From: JBFXEO01 sp050180015
Lineage (GTDB): Bacteria; Bacteroidota; Bacteroidia; Bacteroidales; Tenuifilaceae
Length of the DNA: 64,000 nt
Assembly: GCA_050180015.1 (NCBI GenBank)
Contig: JBFXEO010000001.1
Coordinates: forward strand, 1-64,000
Reading direction: 5' to 3'
The notes beneath the pieces were generated by a model. The model had not been told where the DNA came from. It worked only from the letters and a program-made list of their open reading frames with translations, and did no database searches. Positions within the stretch are counted from its first letter, which is position 1, and every line of letters begins with the position of its first letter. Shown in pieces: positions 26,373 to 34,431 of this stretch. Position numbers and translations under genes: made by a program.

Positions 26373-27351
26373 AGATTTTTCCAACGCGGTAATACTCTAC
26401 AACGAACTTTCATCCAACCCTGGACCAGATGAGACAGATGTGCTCGATCAGGTGAGGCTTGTTGCCGAAATGCTCGATCAGCTGGAAATAGGACATCAAA
26501 CGTTGGAGTTTTCGTTAAACCTCCAAAAGAACAGGGATGCCCTGGAAAGGCTAAAGCCTGATTTCGTATTTAACATGGTGGAGTCGGTTAACAATAGGGG
26601 CGATCTTGTTTTTCTTGCACCGGCTCTTTTAAATTCTATTGGGATTCCCTTCACCGGGGGATCCCTCGAAACAATTTTTCTTACATCATCTAAAACGTTA
26701 ACCAAGCAATGGTTGAACCATGCCGGTATCCCTACGGCATACTGGTATCAGGGGCAAGATATATTTACACCCCAGCGGGGTAAAAAGTATATCATTAAGC
26801 CCATCTGGGAGGAAGGCTCTTTGGGGCTAGATGAGGATTCTGTTTTTGACGCGGGCGATCCGGTGTTTGCTGAAAAAATCAAACGCACCAATTTTAAAAC
26901 ACATTTTATAGAGGAATACATTGATGGACGTGAATTTAATGTTTCAATGTTAGCAACAGAATCTACACCGCAGGTTTTACCTATCCCCGAAATGATTTTT
27001 GAAAATTACACGCCGGGTAAACCCAAAATTCTGGGATACACAGCTAAGTGGAACGTCGATTCTTTTGAGTATCGCAATACCAACAGATCTTTCGATTTAC
27101 CCAAATCCGATGATTCCTTGCTCGAAAACCTTCGTAGCATTTCTTTGAAATGCTGGGATATTTTTGCTATTAACGGATACGCCCGGGTCGATTTCCGGGT
27201 CGATGGCAATGGAAATCCCTGGGTTTTGGAAGTTAATGTAAATCCGTGCATAACCCCGGACAGCGGTTTTTACTCAGCCTGCGAGCAGGCTGGAATAAGC
27301 TTTAGAGAGGCCGTAAAGCGTATTATTACTGATATTTCTAGAATTAAATAG
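26365..27351 (+). CDS. ATP-grasp ligase, D-Ala-D-Ala-ligase-like (second of a pair)
   Basis: A 328-residue paralogue of the preceding gene, overlapping it by eight bases. It shows the Ddl-like N-terminal domain (DFVFNMVESVNNRGD near 70-85), a phosphate-binding region (YIIKPIWEEGSLGLDEDS), FIEEYIDGREFNVSML near 191-206 and the C-terminal VLEVNVNPCITPDSGF near 291-306. The two proteins differ strongly outside the ATP-grasp core, so they probably act on different acceptors in a sequence of two ligations rather than being redundant. The overlap implies coupled translation and fixed stoichiometry. A carboxylate-amine ligase role is sure; the substrates are not. Confidence 0.8.
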   Translation: MVRDFSNAVILYNELSSNPGPDETDVLDQVRLVAEMLDQLEIGHQTLEFSLNLQKNRDALERLKPDFVFNMVESVNNRGDLVFLAPALLNSIGIPFTGGSLETIFLTSSKTLTKQWLNHAGIPTAYWYQGQDIFTPQRGKKYIIKPIWEEGSLGLDEDSVFDAGDPVFAEKIKRTNFKTHFIEEYIDGREFNVSMLATESTPQVLPIPEMIFENYTPGKPKILGYTAKWNVDSFEYRNTNRSFDLPKSDDSLLENLRSISLKCWDIFAINGYARVDFRVDGNGNPWVLEVNVNPCITPDSGFYSACEQAGISFREAVKRIITDISRIK

Positions 27352-27359
27352 GTATAGCG

Positions 27360-27851
27360 ATGTTGGAGCTAGTGCTTAGAACAGAACCCAGGGTTGAGGA
27401 TATAGAAAGTATCCGGGAAATAGTGGTTTCCACCGGTTTTTTTTACGACTACGAAATACCTGTTGCGGTGGAATTAATTCAGGAAAGGATTGAGCGGGGT
27501 GTTGCCAGTGACTATTTTTTTATTTTTGCCGATTATGGTGGGCGTACTATTTCTTACGCCTGTTTTGGGCCAATAGCATGCACCAAGGGTAGTTTTGATT
27601 TGTACTGGATTGCCACACACAATGATTTTAGGGGAAAGGGGATTGGTAAAAAAGTTCTGGACGCTGCAGAAATGGAGATTGGTAAAATGGGGGGACGCGG
27701 AATTTATATCGAAACATCGTCGAAACCGCTATACAAGCCAACGCAAGAGTTTTACGAAAAGTGTGGATATACCGTTAATGCAATTCTTAAGGATTTTTAC
27801 GATGTAAACGATGACAAAATAATTTTTACCAAATTCCTTGATATTTTGTAG
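27360..27851 (+). CDS. GNAT family N-acetyltransferase
   Basis: A 163-residue GNAT protein, eight bases after the second ATP-grasp gene. The acetyl-CoA pyrophosphate loop reads DFRGKGIGKKVLDAAE near residues 85-100, and the C-terminal PTQEFYEKCGY near 127-137 is the usual beta6/beta7 region. In methanogens a GNAT enzyme (AblB) acetylates beta-lysine made by a lysine aminomutase (AblA) to give the osmolyte N-epsilon-acetyl-beta-lysine. This protein is shorter than AblB, so a shared role is only a hypothesis. It is the last gene of the apparent four-gene operon. Confidence 0.85.
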   Translation: MLELVLRTEPRVEDIESIREIVVSTGFFYDYEIPVAVELIQERIERGVASDYFFIFADYGGRTISYACFGPIACTKGSFDLYWIATHNDFRGKGIGKKVLDAAEMEIGKMGGRGIYIETSSKPLYKPTQEFYEKCGYTVNAILKDFYDVNDDKIIFTKFLDIL

Positions 27852-28015
27852 AACAGTCCAGCGTGTAATGTTTGTTCTCTTCGATTCTGGCGTTGGACTG
27901 GCACGTACTAGTGAAACCGGGCCCTGAGTAAGCTAAACCGGTGAAACAATGAAACTATTTGACCAGATAAAAGCAGCTGCCGATTCTCTCCTTTCAATTT
28001 TCATTCAATAAAAAA

Positions 28016-28032
28016 ATACAATTTATTTGTAT
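28016..28032. promoter_or_regulatory. Inverted repeat upstream of the Lrp/AsnC gene (possible operator)
   Basis: ATACAA and TTGTAT (28016-28021 and 28027-28032) are separated by TTTAT, 55 bases before the ATG at 28088. Lrp/AsnC proteins often bind AT-rich inverted repeats at their own promoter, so autoregulation is plausible. The site is short and could be chance in AT-rich DNA. Confidence 0.3.
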
Positions 28033-28087
28033 CAACTTGTGTTATTTTATTATTTTTATCCTTGTAAAAATTTCAAATTGTAACTGT

Positions 28088-28573
28088 ATGAACGAAAAGT
28101 TAAAAGTTGATGCCATTGATCAAAAAATACTATCATACCTGGTAAAAAATGCCCGTATGCCATTTCTCGAAATTGCCCGTGAGTGTGGAATATCCGGTGC
28201 AGCAATTCATCAACGGGTAAAAAAAATGGAGGATGCCGGAATTATAGCTGGCTCTAGGATGATTGTTAAACCCAAGGCATTGGGTTTTGATGTTTGTGCG
28301 TATGTTGGCGTACAGCTTGTTTCTACCAATCAGTATAAGGGTGTGATTGAGGCGTTGAAATTGATGCCCGAGGTTGTAGAATGCCATTTCATAACCGGTG
28401 AATACGCCTTACTGCTAAAAATATTTTGTAGGGACAATGAACACCTGATGGATGTTTTAGTAAATACAATTCAGAATATATCGGGAATATCGCGTACAGA
28501 AACCTTTATATCGCTCGATCAGGCAATAGAACGTCCTGTTTATGTTAAGGATAAAAGTGTAGTTAAAAGTTAA
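28088..28573 (+). CDS. Lrp/AsnC family transcriptional regulator
   Basis: A 161-residue regulator with an N-terminal winged helix-turn-helix (IDQKILSYLVKNARMPFLE, ECGISGAAIHQRVKKMEDAG) and a C-terminal RAM ligand-binding domain (VVECHFITGEYALLLKIFC). Members sense amino acids and form octamers. I start it at 28088 because the family begins a few residues before LKVDAIDQKIL; an upstream in-frame ATG at 28037 would add a non-conserved hydrophobic leader. It lies 236 bases after the GNAT gene on the same strand. Its likely amino-acid ligand and position make it a candidate regulator of the aminomutase/ligase cassette. Confidence 0.9.
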   Translation: MNEKLKVDAIDQKILSYLVKNARMPFLEIARECGISGAAIHQRVKKMEDAGIIAGSRMIVKPKALGFDVCAYVGVQLVSTNQYKGVIEALKLMPEVVECHFITGEYALLLKIFCRDNEHLMDVLVNTIQNISGISRTETFISLDQAIERPVYVKDKSVVKS

Positions 28574-28587
28574 TACTATACAGGCAC

Positions 28588-28627
28588 GAAAATAAAAGAG
28601 CCCCATGGTTGGGGCTCTTTTATTTTC
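28588..28627. terminator. Bidirectional terminator
   Basis: An 18-base inverted repeat (GAAAATAAAAGAGCCCCA at 28588-28605 with its complement at 28610-28627) around a four-base loop. It carries A-rich and T-rich flanks on both strands. It sits between the convergent Lrp gene and acidic-protein gene. Confidence 0.85.
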
Positions 28628-28641
28628 TATGTTGGGGTTAA

Positions 28642-28866
28642 TCAATCATCATCTTCTTCTTCATAGGCATCATCATAAAAATTGTCATTTTTAAAGGAAT
28701 CCCTTAAATTGTCATCAAGGTCTTCGTCGTCGTCAATTTCATCATAGATTGAGCGTCTTACATTTTTATCCTTCTTTACAGGTTTGAGTTTTCTCGCTCT
28801 TTTCATCTCATCGGAATCGTAAGAATCATTCTTTACGGATTTCCGAAAATCATTCTTTGACTTCAT
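28642..28866 (-). CDS. Small highly charged protein, acidic C-terminus
   Basis: A 74-residue protein with no recognised domain. Residues 1-40 are mixed Lys/Arg/Asp (RKSVKNDSYDSDEMKRARKL), and the second half is dominated by Asp/Glu and Tyr, ending in EEEDDD. There is no hydrophobic core, so it is probably disordered. The codon pattern, a proper ATG, flanking terminator and lack of any overlapping alternative gene support it being real. Similar small polar proteins are common in Bacteroidia, but I know of no function. It may be a nucleic-acid- or ribosome-associated peptide; this is a guess. Confidence 0.55.
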   Translation of the reverse strand: MKSKNDFRKSVKNDSYDSDEMKRARKLKPVKKDKNVRRSIYDEIDDDEDLDDNLRDSFKNDNFYDDAYEEEDDD

Positions 28867-29211
28867 TACGAGAGTTGTTAAAAATTATTCTCCTTTTTAG
28901 TTGTTGGTTAATATCAATAAAACTGTTTATGTTATAGCTGCAATTTTAAGAATTTTTTTGTTTGCCACTATAGTGTTATGTTTTTTAGGCTAATTTTTAC
29001 GAGGGTTGAACTTTAGTGTTTGCCGAGGGGTATCATTTTGCGTGCTGTACTAAAGCAAATATATTATTATTTTTTTAATCAAACTGCTTGTCAAACAATT
29101 TTTCTTTCGGGCAAGTATATTTGAGTTTGACCATTTCTTCTGGAGTTAATGTAATTTTAGCATCGGTCAAATCGGGATTTATTGTATAATTTTACATCGA
29201 ACAATAGCTTT
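28867..29211. other. Intergenic region between divergent small-protein and AEC genes
   Basis: A 345-base AT-rich spacer holding the promoters of two divergent genes. TATAATTTTA near 29184-29193 is a weak match to a -7 element for the transporter. I see no RNA gene and no repeats. Confidence 0.4.
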
Positions 29212-30165
29212 ATGGGAACAGAAATTATCCTTGGCCAGCTGCTGATTTTTGGGATTTTAATGCTAGTAGGGGCTGTTGCTTCCTGGTTTAAGTTGATAAA
29301 TGACGATGGAAAGGATATTCTTTCGCGGATTATTATTGATATTACCCTTCCGTTTTTAATTTTAGGCACATTTATTCGGCTCGATAGCAATTCCGCAATG
29401 CTGATGAACGGATTAATGGTATTCGGATTTACCTTTTTTAACCTGGGGCTTCTTTACTTGCTCGGAACCGCTTCGTCATCGTTACAGAAACTTAGCCCTG
29501 CCGATTCTACCATTCACACGCTCCATACGATGTTTGGGAATATTGTTTTTCTTGGATTTCCGTTATTCGATGCGCTATTTCCCGGTGGTGTTGGGGTTTT
29601 CTATGCGGCATCGTATCAGCTGGCATCCAATGCAATTACTTTTACCTATGGGGTTTACCGGTTAAGCGCAGGCAACAATAAATCGGGTTTAAAAAGTTTA
29701 ATCAATGTAAATACGGGGGCCCTCGTTTTAGGCTTTACCACTATGATTTTTGGAATTAAAGTACCCCGGTTGGTTATAGATTCTTTTAGCAGCCTTGGGA
29801 AGTGTACCAGCCCATTATCCATGGTTTATATTGGTGCTTTACTTGCCGGGCTTAACATTAAAAGTATTATAAAAACCTGGAGTATCTATATTTTAAGTAT
29901 CAACAAACTGATACTAGCACCGTTGCTGCTTGGGCTAACCTACCTTGGAATCAATAGATTTTTTAATCTTGGTTTGTCTATAGAGGCATTTGTAGTGCTG
30001 GTAATGCAGGCCAGTATGCCATGTCAAACAATTGTAGTTGTAATGTCGAGACGCTATGGGGGCAACCATCAACTGGCAACCGGGAACCTGTTTATAACCA
30101 CCCTGTTGAGTATCTTTACCCTGCCGCTTATTTATCTTTTTTTAACCACAATTTTTGCGTGGTAA
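29212..30165 (+). CDS. AEC (auxin efflux carrier) family transporter
   Basis: A 317-residue membrane protein with about ten hydrophobic helices and the AEC layout: an N-terminal half with GRIIIDITLPFLILG-like sequence (RIIIDITLPFL near residue 40) and a C-terminal half with MQASMPCQTIVVVMSRRYGG near 270-290. These permeases move organic anions or amino-acid derivatives; the substrate is not predictable. I start it at 29212 (MGTEII), at the first residue before the first helix. An upstream Met at 29182 would fall on or next to the likely promoter. Confidence 0.85.
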   Translation: MGTEIILGQLLIFGILMLVGAVASWFKLINDDGKDILSRIIIDITLPFLILGTFIRLDSNSAMLMNGLMVFGFTFFNLGLLYLLGTASSSLQKLSPADSTIHTLHTMFGNIVFLGFPLFDALFPGGVGVFYAASYQLASNAITFTYGVYRLSAGNNKSGLKSLINVNTGALVLGFTTMIFGIKVPRLVIDSFSSLGKCTSPLSMVYIGALLAGLNIKSIIKTWSIYILSINKLILAPLLLGLTYLGINRFFNLGLSIEAFVVLVMQASMPCQTIVVVMSRRYGGNHQLATGNLFITTLLSIFTLPLIYLFLTTIFAW

Positions 30166-30176
30166 ATTAAACGAAA

Positions 30177-30197
30177 AATGCGGGGGAATCCCGCATT
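30177..30197. terminator. Terminator hairpin
   Basis: AATGCGGG (30177-30184) pairs with CCCGCATT (30190-30197) around a five-base loop. It lies between the convergent AEC and YceI genes. It is preceded by an A-run on the plus strand but lacks a strong T-run. Confidence 0.6.
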
Positions 30198-30217
30198 GAC
30201 CACCGTCTTGTTGCTGA

Positions 30218-30787
30218 TTATTTAACGGTAATTGCTACGTCTAGGGTAAATTCGTCGCTAATTATATTATCGCCGAGGTTGTCGAAAAACTTTCCTGAAC
30301 CGTAGCGGATATTGTACAGGGTTCTATCAACCGTAATTTTTGTTTTGTAAGTGTTATTGTCCCTATACACGTCAAATTTTATGGGATACGTTTGTCCTTT
30401 TATGGTAAGTTCCGCCGTTGCAGCGGCCCTGCCATCCTTAAACTGGGTTGATTTAAGATTGCTGAGCAGCGAAATTTTAAATGAGCTGACACCAAAAAAA
30501 TCATCAGAACCTAAGTGGTCAACCAACTTTTTATTCCACTCTTCACTTTTAATATCTTCACAGGAAATCGTTTCCATGTCAACAACAAAATTTCCGTTGA
30601 CAATTCGATCGTCCTTTACAACAAAACTACCTTCCTTTAACAGTATTGAGCCGTAATGCTCTCCATTTACTTTTTTAGCATTCCACTTTAGGGTAGATTT
30701 GCTGGCGTCAACCTTAAAATCTTGAGGGTATCCAAGCACGCTTATGCTTATAAGCAGAGCAAGGGAAATACTTTTTTCTTTATTCAT
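30218..30787 (-). CDS. YceI family exported lipid-binding-type protein
   Basis: A 189-residue protein with a signal peptide (residues 1-21) and the YceI lipocalin-like fold: DFKVDASKSTLKWNAKKV near the N-terminus, the GSILLKEGSFVV and FVVDMETISCEDIK strands, and the closing GSGKFFDNLGDNIISDEFTL. YceI proteins bind polyisoprenoids or other lipids in the periplasm, and their physiological role is not settled. I start at 30787 because the residues before it would form an unlikely leader without a usable promoter. It is transcribed alone, convergent with the AEC gene. Confidence 0.88.
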   Translation of the reverse strand: MNKEKSISLALLISISVLGYPQDFKVDASKSTLKWNAKKVNGEHYGSILLKEGSFVVKDDRIVNGNFVVDMETISCEDIKSEEWNKKLVDHLGSDDFFGVSSFKISLLSNLKSTQFKDGRAAATAELTIKGQTYPIKFDVYRDNNTYKTKITVDRTLYNIRYGSGKFFDNLGDNIISDEFTLDVAITVK

Positions 30788-30937
30788 AGCATTTTGTATT
30801 TTATTTACTGATAAACAGTTAAACAAATTAGTTTGTTCTATAGGGAACGGGAATAAATATCGTTTATAGGAGTTTGACAGAGCTACGCCGATACAGAAAT
30901 TGTAGCCGAAGAGTTATATTTACCAAAAAATAGACCG

Positions 30938-31390
30938 ATGCGCGTAGTGATTCAACGGGTAAAAACTGCAAAAGTTGAAGTAACCGGGGCAACCGTGGGT
31001 GAAATAAACAAAGGTTTACTGACCTTTGCCGGATTTGAGAGCTCAGATAGCGATGAAGATTTAAATTGGATGGCCGATAAAATTATCAAGCTTCGGATTT
31101 TTGACGATAATGAGGGGGTGATGAACTTATCCGTAACAGATATAGCAGCGGAAATTCTTGTGGTAAGTCAGTTTACGCTTCATGCTAAAACCAAAAAGGG
31201 AAATCGGCCTTCGTACATGCAGGCAGCACCACCGGCAATGGCGGAATCGCTATACAATAAGTTTCTAAGTTTGCTTAAGGGCAAGTCCGCATGCCGGATG
31301 GCTACGGGACTTTTTGGTGCAAAAATGGATGTTGCGCTGGTAAATGATGGTCCGGTTACAATAATTATTGACTCTAAAAACCGTGAATGA
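30938..31390 (+). CDS. dtd: D-aminoacyl-tRNA deacylase
   Basis: A 150-residue DTD family protein. The signature SQFTLHAKTKKGNRPSYM lies near residues 78-95 and NDGPVTIIID at 138-147, the Gly-x-Pro-type cross-subunit motif of the active site (here DGPVT). It removes D-amino acids and glycine wrongly attached to tRNA. The stop overlaps the start of the next gene by four bases (ATGA), a three-gene plus-strand unit with the MazG-like and deoC genes. Confidence 0.95.
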   Translation: MRVVIQRVKTAKVEVTGATVGEINKGLLTFAGFESSDSDEDLNWMADKIIKLRIFDDNEGVMNLSVTDIAAEILVVSQFTLHAKTKKGNRPSYMQAAPPAMAESLYNKFLSLLKGKSACRMATGLFGAKMDVALVNDGPVTIIIDSKNRE

Positions 31391-31725
31391 TGGATGACCT
31401 TACGTTAAAACAAGCACAAATCCTGGTTGATTCGTGGATTAAGGCTCATGGGGTACGCTACTTTAATGAGCTTACCAACATGGCCTTGCTGGTGGAAGAG
31501 GTTGGCGAACTTGCCCGTATTGTTGCCCGTAAGTACGGCGAGCAATCTTTCAAGGATGGTGAAAATCCCGATTCTCTGGCCGAGGAAATAGCCGATGTTT
31601 TTTTTGTGCTGGTTTGTATGGCAAACCAAATGAACGTAAACCTTGCCGAGGCCTTTTTCAGGAATGTTGATAAAAAGACCAGGAGAGATTCAACCCGGCA
31701 TCACCAAAATCCCAAATTATTGTAA
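31387..31725 (+). CDS. MazG-like nucleotide pyrophosphohydrolase
   Basis: A 112-residue all-alpha NTP pyrophosphatase. The EExxE...ExxD metal-binding pattern is visible as LLVEEVGELARIV near residues 29-41 and LAEEIADVFFVLVCMAN near 66-82. Such small MazG-type enzymes hydrolyse non-canonical or damaged nucleotides to monophosphates. It overlaps dtd by four bases and precedes deoC by 37 bases, so nucleotide housekeeping is the shared theme. Confidence 0.88.
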   Translation: MMDDLTLKQAQILVDSWIKAHGVRYFNELTNMALLVEEVGELARIVARKYGEQSFKDGENPDSLAEEIADVFFVLVCMANQMNVNLAEAFFRNVDKKTRRDSTRHHQNPKLL

Positions 31726-31762
31726 ATTTGGCATATCGATTTAAACTAAACTATTTGCGATT

Positions 31763-32659
31763 ATGGAACTTTTGTTGGACGAAAAATTTAACCTGAAGGT
31801 TAATCAGGAAGAAGTGGAAGTTGCGCTTACAAGCATTAAGGAAAAGGCAAAAAGTCGTTTGGGAGAAATAGATACCCTGAAAAAATGTTTCAGTATTATA
31901 GATTTAACTACACTTAATTCCACCGATGGGTACAAGCGGGGAAAACAGTTTGCCGATAGGGTAAGTAAATTTCCTACTGATTTTCCGGGAATGCCAAACG
32001 TTGCTGCTATCTGTGTGTATCCAGCGTTGGTTACTGCAGTAAAAGAAAACTTGACGGTTGAAAATGTTAAGATTGCCTCGGTTGCCGGGGGGTTTCCATC
32101 GTCACAAACATTTATAGATATTAAACTTTCCGAGTGCGAAATGACCATAGAGCAGGGTGCCGATGAAATTGATGTTGTTATTTCTGTTGGCGCATTTCTC
32201 GAAGGCGATTACTTTACTGTATTTAGCGAATTACAGCAAATTAAGGAAGTTGCGGAGGATACCCATGTAAAGGTAATCCTCGAAACAGGAGCACTGCCAA
32301 CTCTTGACAATATTAAATTAGCCTCATTCTTAGCAATGGAGGCAGGTGCCGATTTTATTAAAACATCAACAGGAAAACTTGAACCGGCAGCCACCCCTGA
32401 GGCTGTTTACGTTATGTGTTTAGCTATTAAAGAGTTTTTTGAGAAAACAGGCAAACGGGTTGGGGTTAAACCCGCTGGCGGTGTTTCAACTTCGTACGAT
32501 GCGCTTGTATTCTACACAATTGTAGAACAAATTCTTGGCCAGGAATGGCTTTACCCCGGATTATTCCGTTTTGGTACAAGTAAGTTAGCCGATATTCTTT
32601 TATCCGATATTTTGGGTAAAGATGTTAAATATTTTAGCCAGTCTTTCGCTGGGTATTAG
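31763..32659 (+). CDS. deoC: Deoxyribose-phosphate aldolase
   Basis: A 298-residue class I aldolase splitting deoxyribose-5-phosphate into acetaldehyde and glyceraldehyde-3-phosphate. The core matches DeoC: CVYPALV near residue 87, SVAGGFPSSQT near 107, ADEIDVVISVGAFLEGDY near 132, DFIKTSTGKL with the Schiff-base Lys near 199, and VGVKPAGGVST near 236. An N-terminal extension of about 40 residues makes it longer than the E. coli enzyme (259). It would use deoxyribose released from DNA, in keeping with the secreted nucleases elsewhere in the window. Confidence 0.93.
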   Translation: MELLLDEKFNLKVNQEEVEVALTSIKEKAKSRLGEIDTLKKCFSIIDLTTLNSTDGYKRGKQFADRVSKFPTDFPGMPNVAAICVYPALVTAVKENLTVENVKIASVAGGFPSSQTFIDIKLSECEMTIEQGADEIDVVISVGAFLEGDYFTVFSELQQIKEVAEDTHVKVILETGALPTLDNIKLASFLAMEAGADFIKTSTGKLEPAATPEAVYVMCLAIKEFFEKTGKRVGVKPAGGVSTSYDALVFYTIVEQILGQEWLYPGLFRFGTSKLADILLSDILGKDVKYFSQSFAGY

Positions 32660-32762
32660 TAAAAGACTAAGCGATAAATATCAGCCTAAAAATTTCTACG
32701 AATAGAATATTGACATACCGCAGTGTGGGAATGGCCCCAATGCACATTTACCACTTACCAGT

Positions 32763-32815
32763 ATAAGTAAGAAAGGCTGTTCGGGTGTTGTGCCCCGACA
32801 GCCTTTCTTACTTAT
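32763..32815. terminator. Long bidirectional terminator hairpin
   Basis: ATAAGTAAGAAAGGCTGT (32763-32780) pairs perfectly with 32798-32815, and the stem continues with a bulged TCGGG/CCCCG pairing around a short loop. It is between the convergent deoC and symporter genes. Confidence 0.8.
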
Positions 32816-32832
32816 AGCAGATAACGTTATGT

Positions 32833-34431
32833 TTACCACCAAATGGAGTAAAGTACAATTAGTATAATGATAACCAATGTTGCACCAATTTTGAATCCTT
32901 TACCGGTTGAAAATAGTTCCCGTGATATAGTTATGGCCTTTGCGTGTACCTTGTTGCCCTCTACGATTGCAAAAATCCAAATTATAGAAAGACATACGAG
33001 GAACACAATGCCCATTCTATCCATGAAGGGTAACGAGGGGAGTAGTAATTTGAACAACAGGGAGAAAACAAAAGTACCAATTGCAGCACCCAACGCACCA
33101 TTGGCAGTAGCCTTTTTGTAGAAGAAACCAGCCAGGAATATGGCCAACGCCCCCGGACTTATGAACCCTGTGAATTCCTGAATGTACTGGAACGCCTGAT
33201 CGAGGTTGGAAAGCATTGGTGCAATGAACACAGCAATTAGTAAAGCAATGAAACTTGCTAAACGGCCAACGTTTACCAGTTTATGTTCCGATGCGTTTTT
33301 GTTCATGTACTCCTTATAAAAATCTAAGGTGAAAATGGTAGATACACTGTTCATCATTGATGCAAGAGAACTCACAATAGCCGCTACCAATGCAGCAAAG
33401 GCCAATCCTTTAATACCCGTAGGAACAAAGTTGTGTAAGAGCCAAGGGTAAGCCTCGTCGGATTTTGCAATGTCGGCATGAAGTGCAAATGCAACAATAC
33501 CGGGTATTACAACAATTAAAGGGAGTAATATTTTGAGAAATGCAGCAAAAACCAACCCGCTTTGAGCTTCCTTAATGTTTTTAGCCGCTAAGGCCCGTTG
33601 AATAATATACTGGTTACAGCCCCAGTAGTAAAGGTTAGCCACCCACATGCCACCAATTAAAACGCTAATTCCCGGTAAATCCATATAGGCATCCTTTACC
33701 CCCCCCTTACCATCGGGAACCATCATTTGACCTTTTTCCAGAATCATATTAAATTTTTCCGGAGCCTTCTGTAGGAGTAGTTTAAATCCTTCAATAAAGC
33801 CGTGCCCATCACTTAAAGAATTAAGGGCAAAGTATGTGGTTATTAATCCGCCACCGACCAAAAAGATTACCTGAACCACATCTGTCCATGCTACGGCTTT
33901 TAGCCCCCCGTATATTGAATACAGTGCGGCAAAAAAAGCTAATCCAATTATACCATACATCATAGGAATACCCATGATTTTTTCCATGGCAAGAGCACCT
34001 AAATAGATTATGGAGGTAAGGTTTACAAAAATAAAAACTAACAACCAAAAACCGGCCATCACAGTTTTTACCCGTTTATCGAATCTTGATTCGAGAAACT
34101 GGGGCATTGTAAAAATTTTTTTCTTCAGAAAAATCGGGAGAAAAAACATAGCTACAATAATTAGGGTTAATGCGGCCATCCATTCGTATGATGCAATTCC
34201 TAGGCCTATGGCAAAGCCAGAACCAGACATCCCAATAAACTGTTCGGCAGAGATGTTCGAGGCAATAAGCGATGCTCCAATTGCCCACCAGGGCAATGCC
34301 CTTCCGGCCAGGAAGTAATCCCCGGAATTTGTTTCGGAATCGCGTTTACGGAACGATACCCATAATCCAAGCCCCACAATTAGAATTGCATAGGTCGCAA
34401 AAACGATGTAATCAATAGTTGCAAATGTCAT
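32833..34431 (-). CDS. Sodium:solute symporter (SSS family), SGLT-like
   Basis: A 532-residue membrane protein with about 14 hydrophobic helices. The SSS family is shown by the N-terminal YFLAGRALPWWAIGASLIAS followed by NISAEQFIGMSGSG, the YSIYGGLKAVAWTDVVQV stretch near residue 175 and SSLASMMNSVSTIFTLDFYK near 355. These resemble sodium/sugar (SGLT, vSGLT) members more than proline or pantothenate ones. Its substrate is probably a sugar or polyol, but no catabolic genes are next to it. It has its own promoter (34471-34503) and ends at a strong terminator. Confidence 0.9.
   Translation of the reverse strand: MTFATIDYIVFATYAILIVGLGLWVSFRKRDSETNSGDYFLAGRALPWWAIGASLIASNISAEQFIGMSGSGFAIGLGIASYEWMAALTLIIVAMFFLPIFLKKKIFTMPQFLESRFDKRVKTVMAGFWLLVFIFVNLTSIIYLGALAMEKIMGIPMMYGIIGLAFFAALYSIYGGLKAVAWTDVVQVIFLVGGGLITTYFALNSLSDGHGFIEGFKLLLQKAPEKFNMILEKGQMMVPDGKGGVKDAYMDLPGISVLIGGMWVANLYYWGCNQYIIQRALAAKNIKEAQSGLVFAAFLKILLPLIVVIPGIVAFALHADIAKSDEAYPWLLHNFVPTGIKGLAFAALVAAIVSSLASMMNSVSTIFTLDFYKEYMNKNASEHKLVNVGRLASFIALLIAVFIAPMLSNLDQAFQYIQEFTGFISPGALAIFLAGFFYKKATANGALGAAIGTFVFSLLFKLLLPSLPFMDRMGIVFLVCLSIIWIFAIVEGNKVHAKAITISRELFSTGKGFKIGATLVIIILIVLYSIWW

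Noticed and set aside
28037..28087. Longer Lrp/AsnC protein starting at 28037
   Set aside because: The added residues are hydrophobic and Cys-rich, unlike any family member, and overlap the putative regulatory region.
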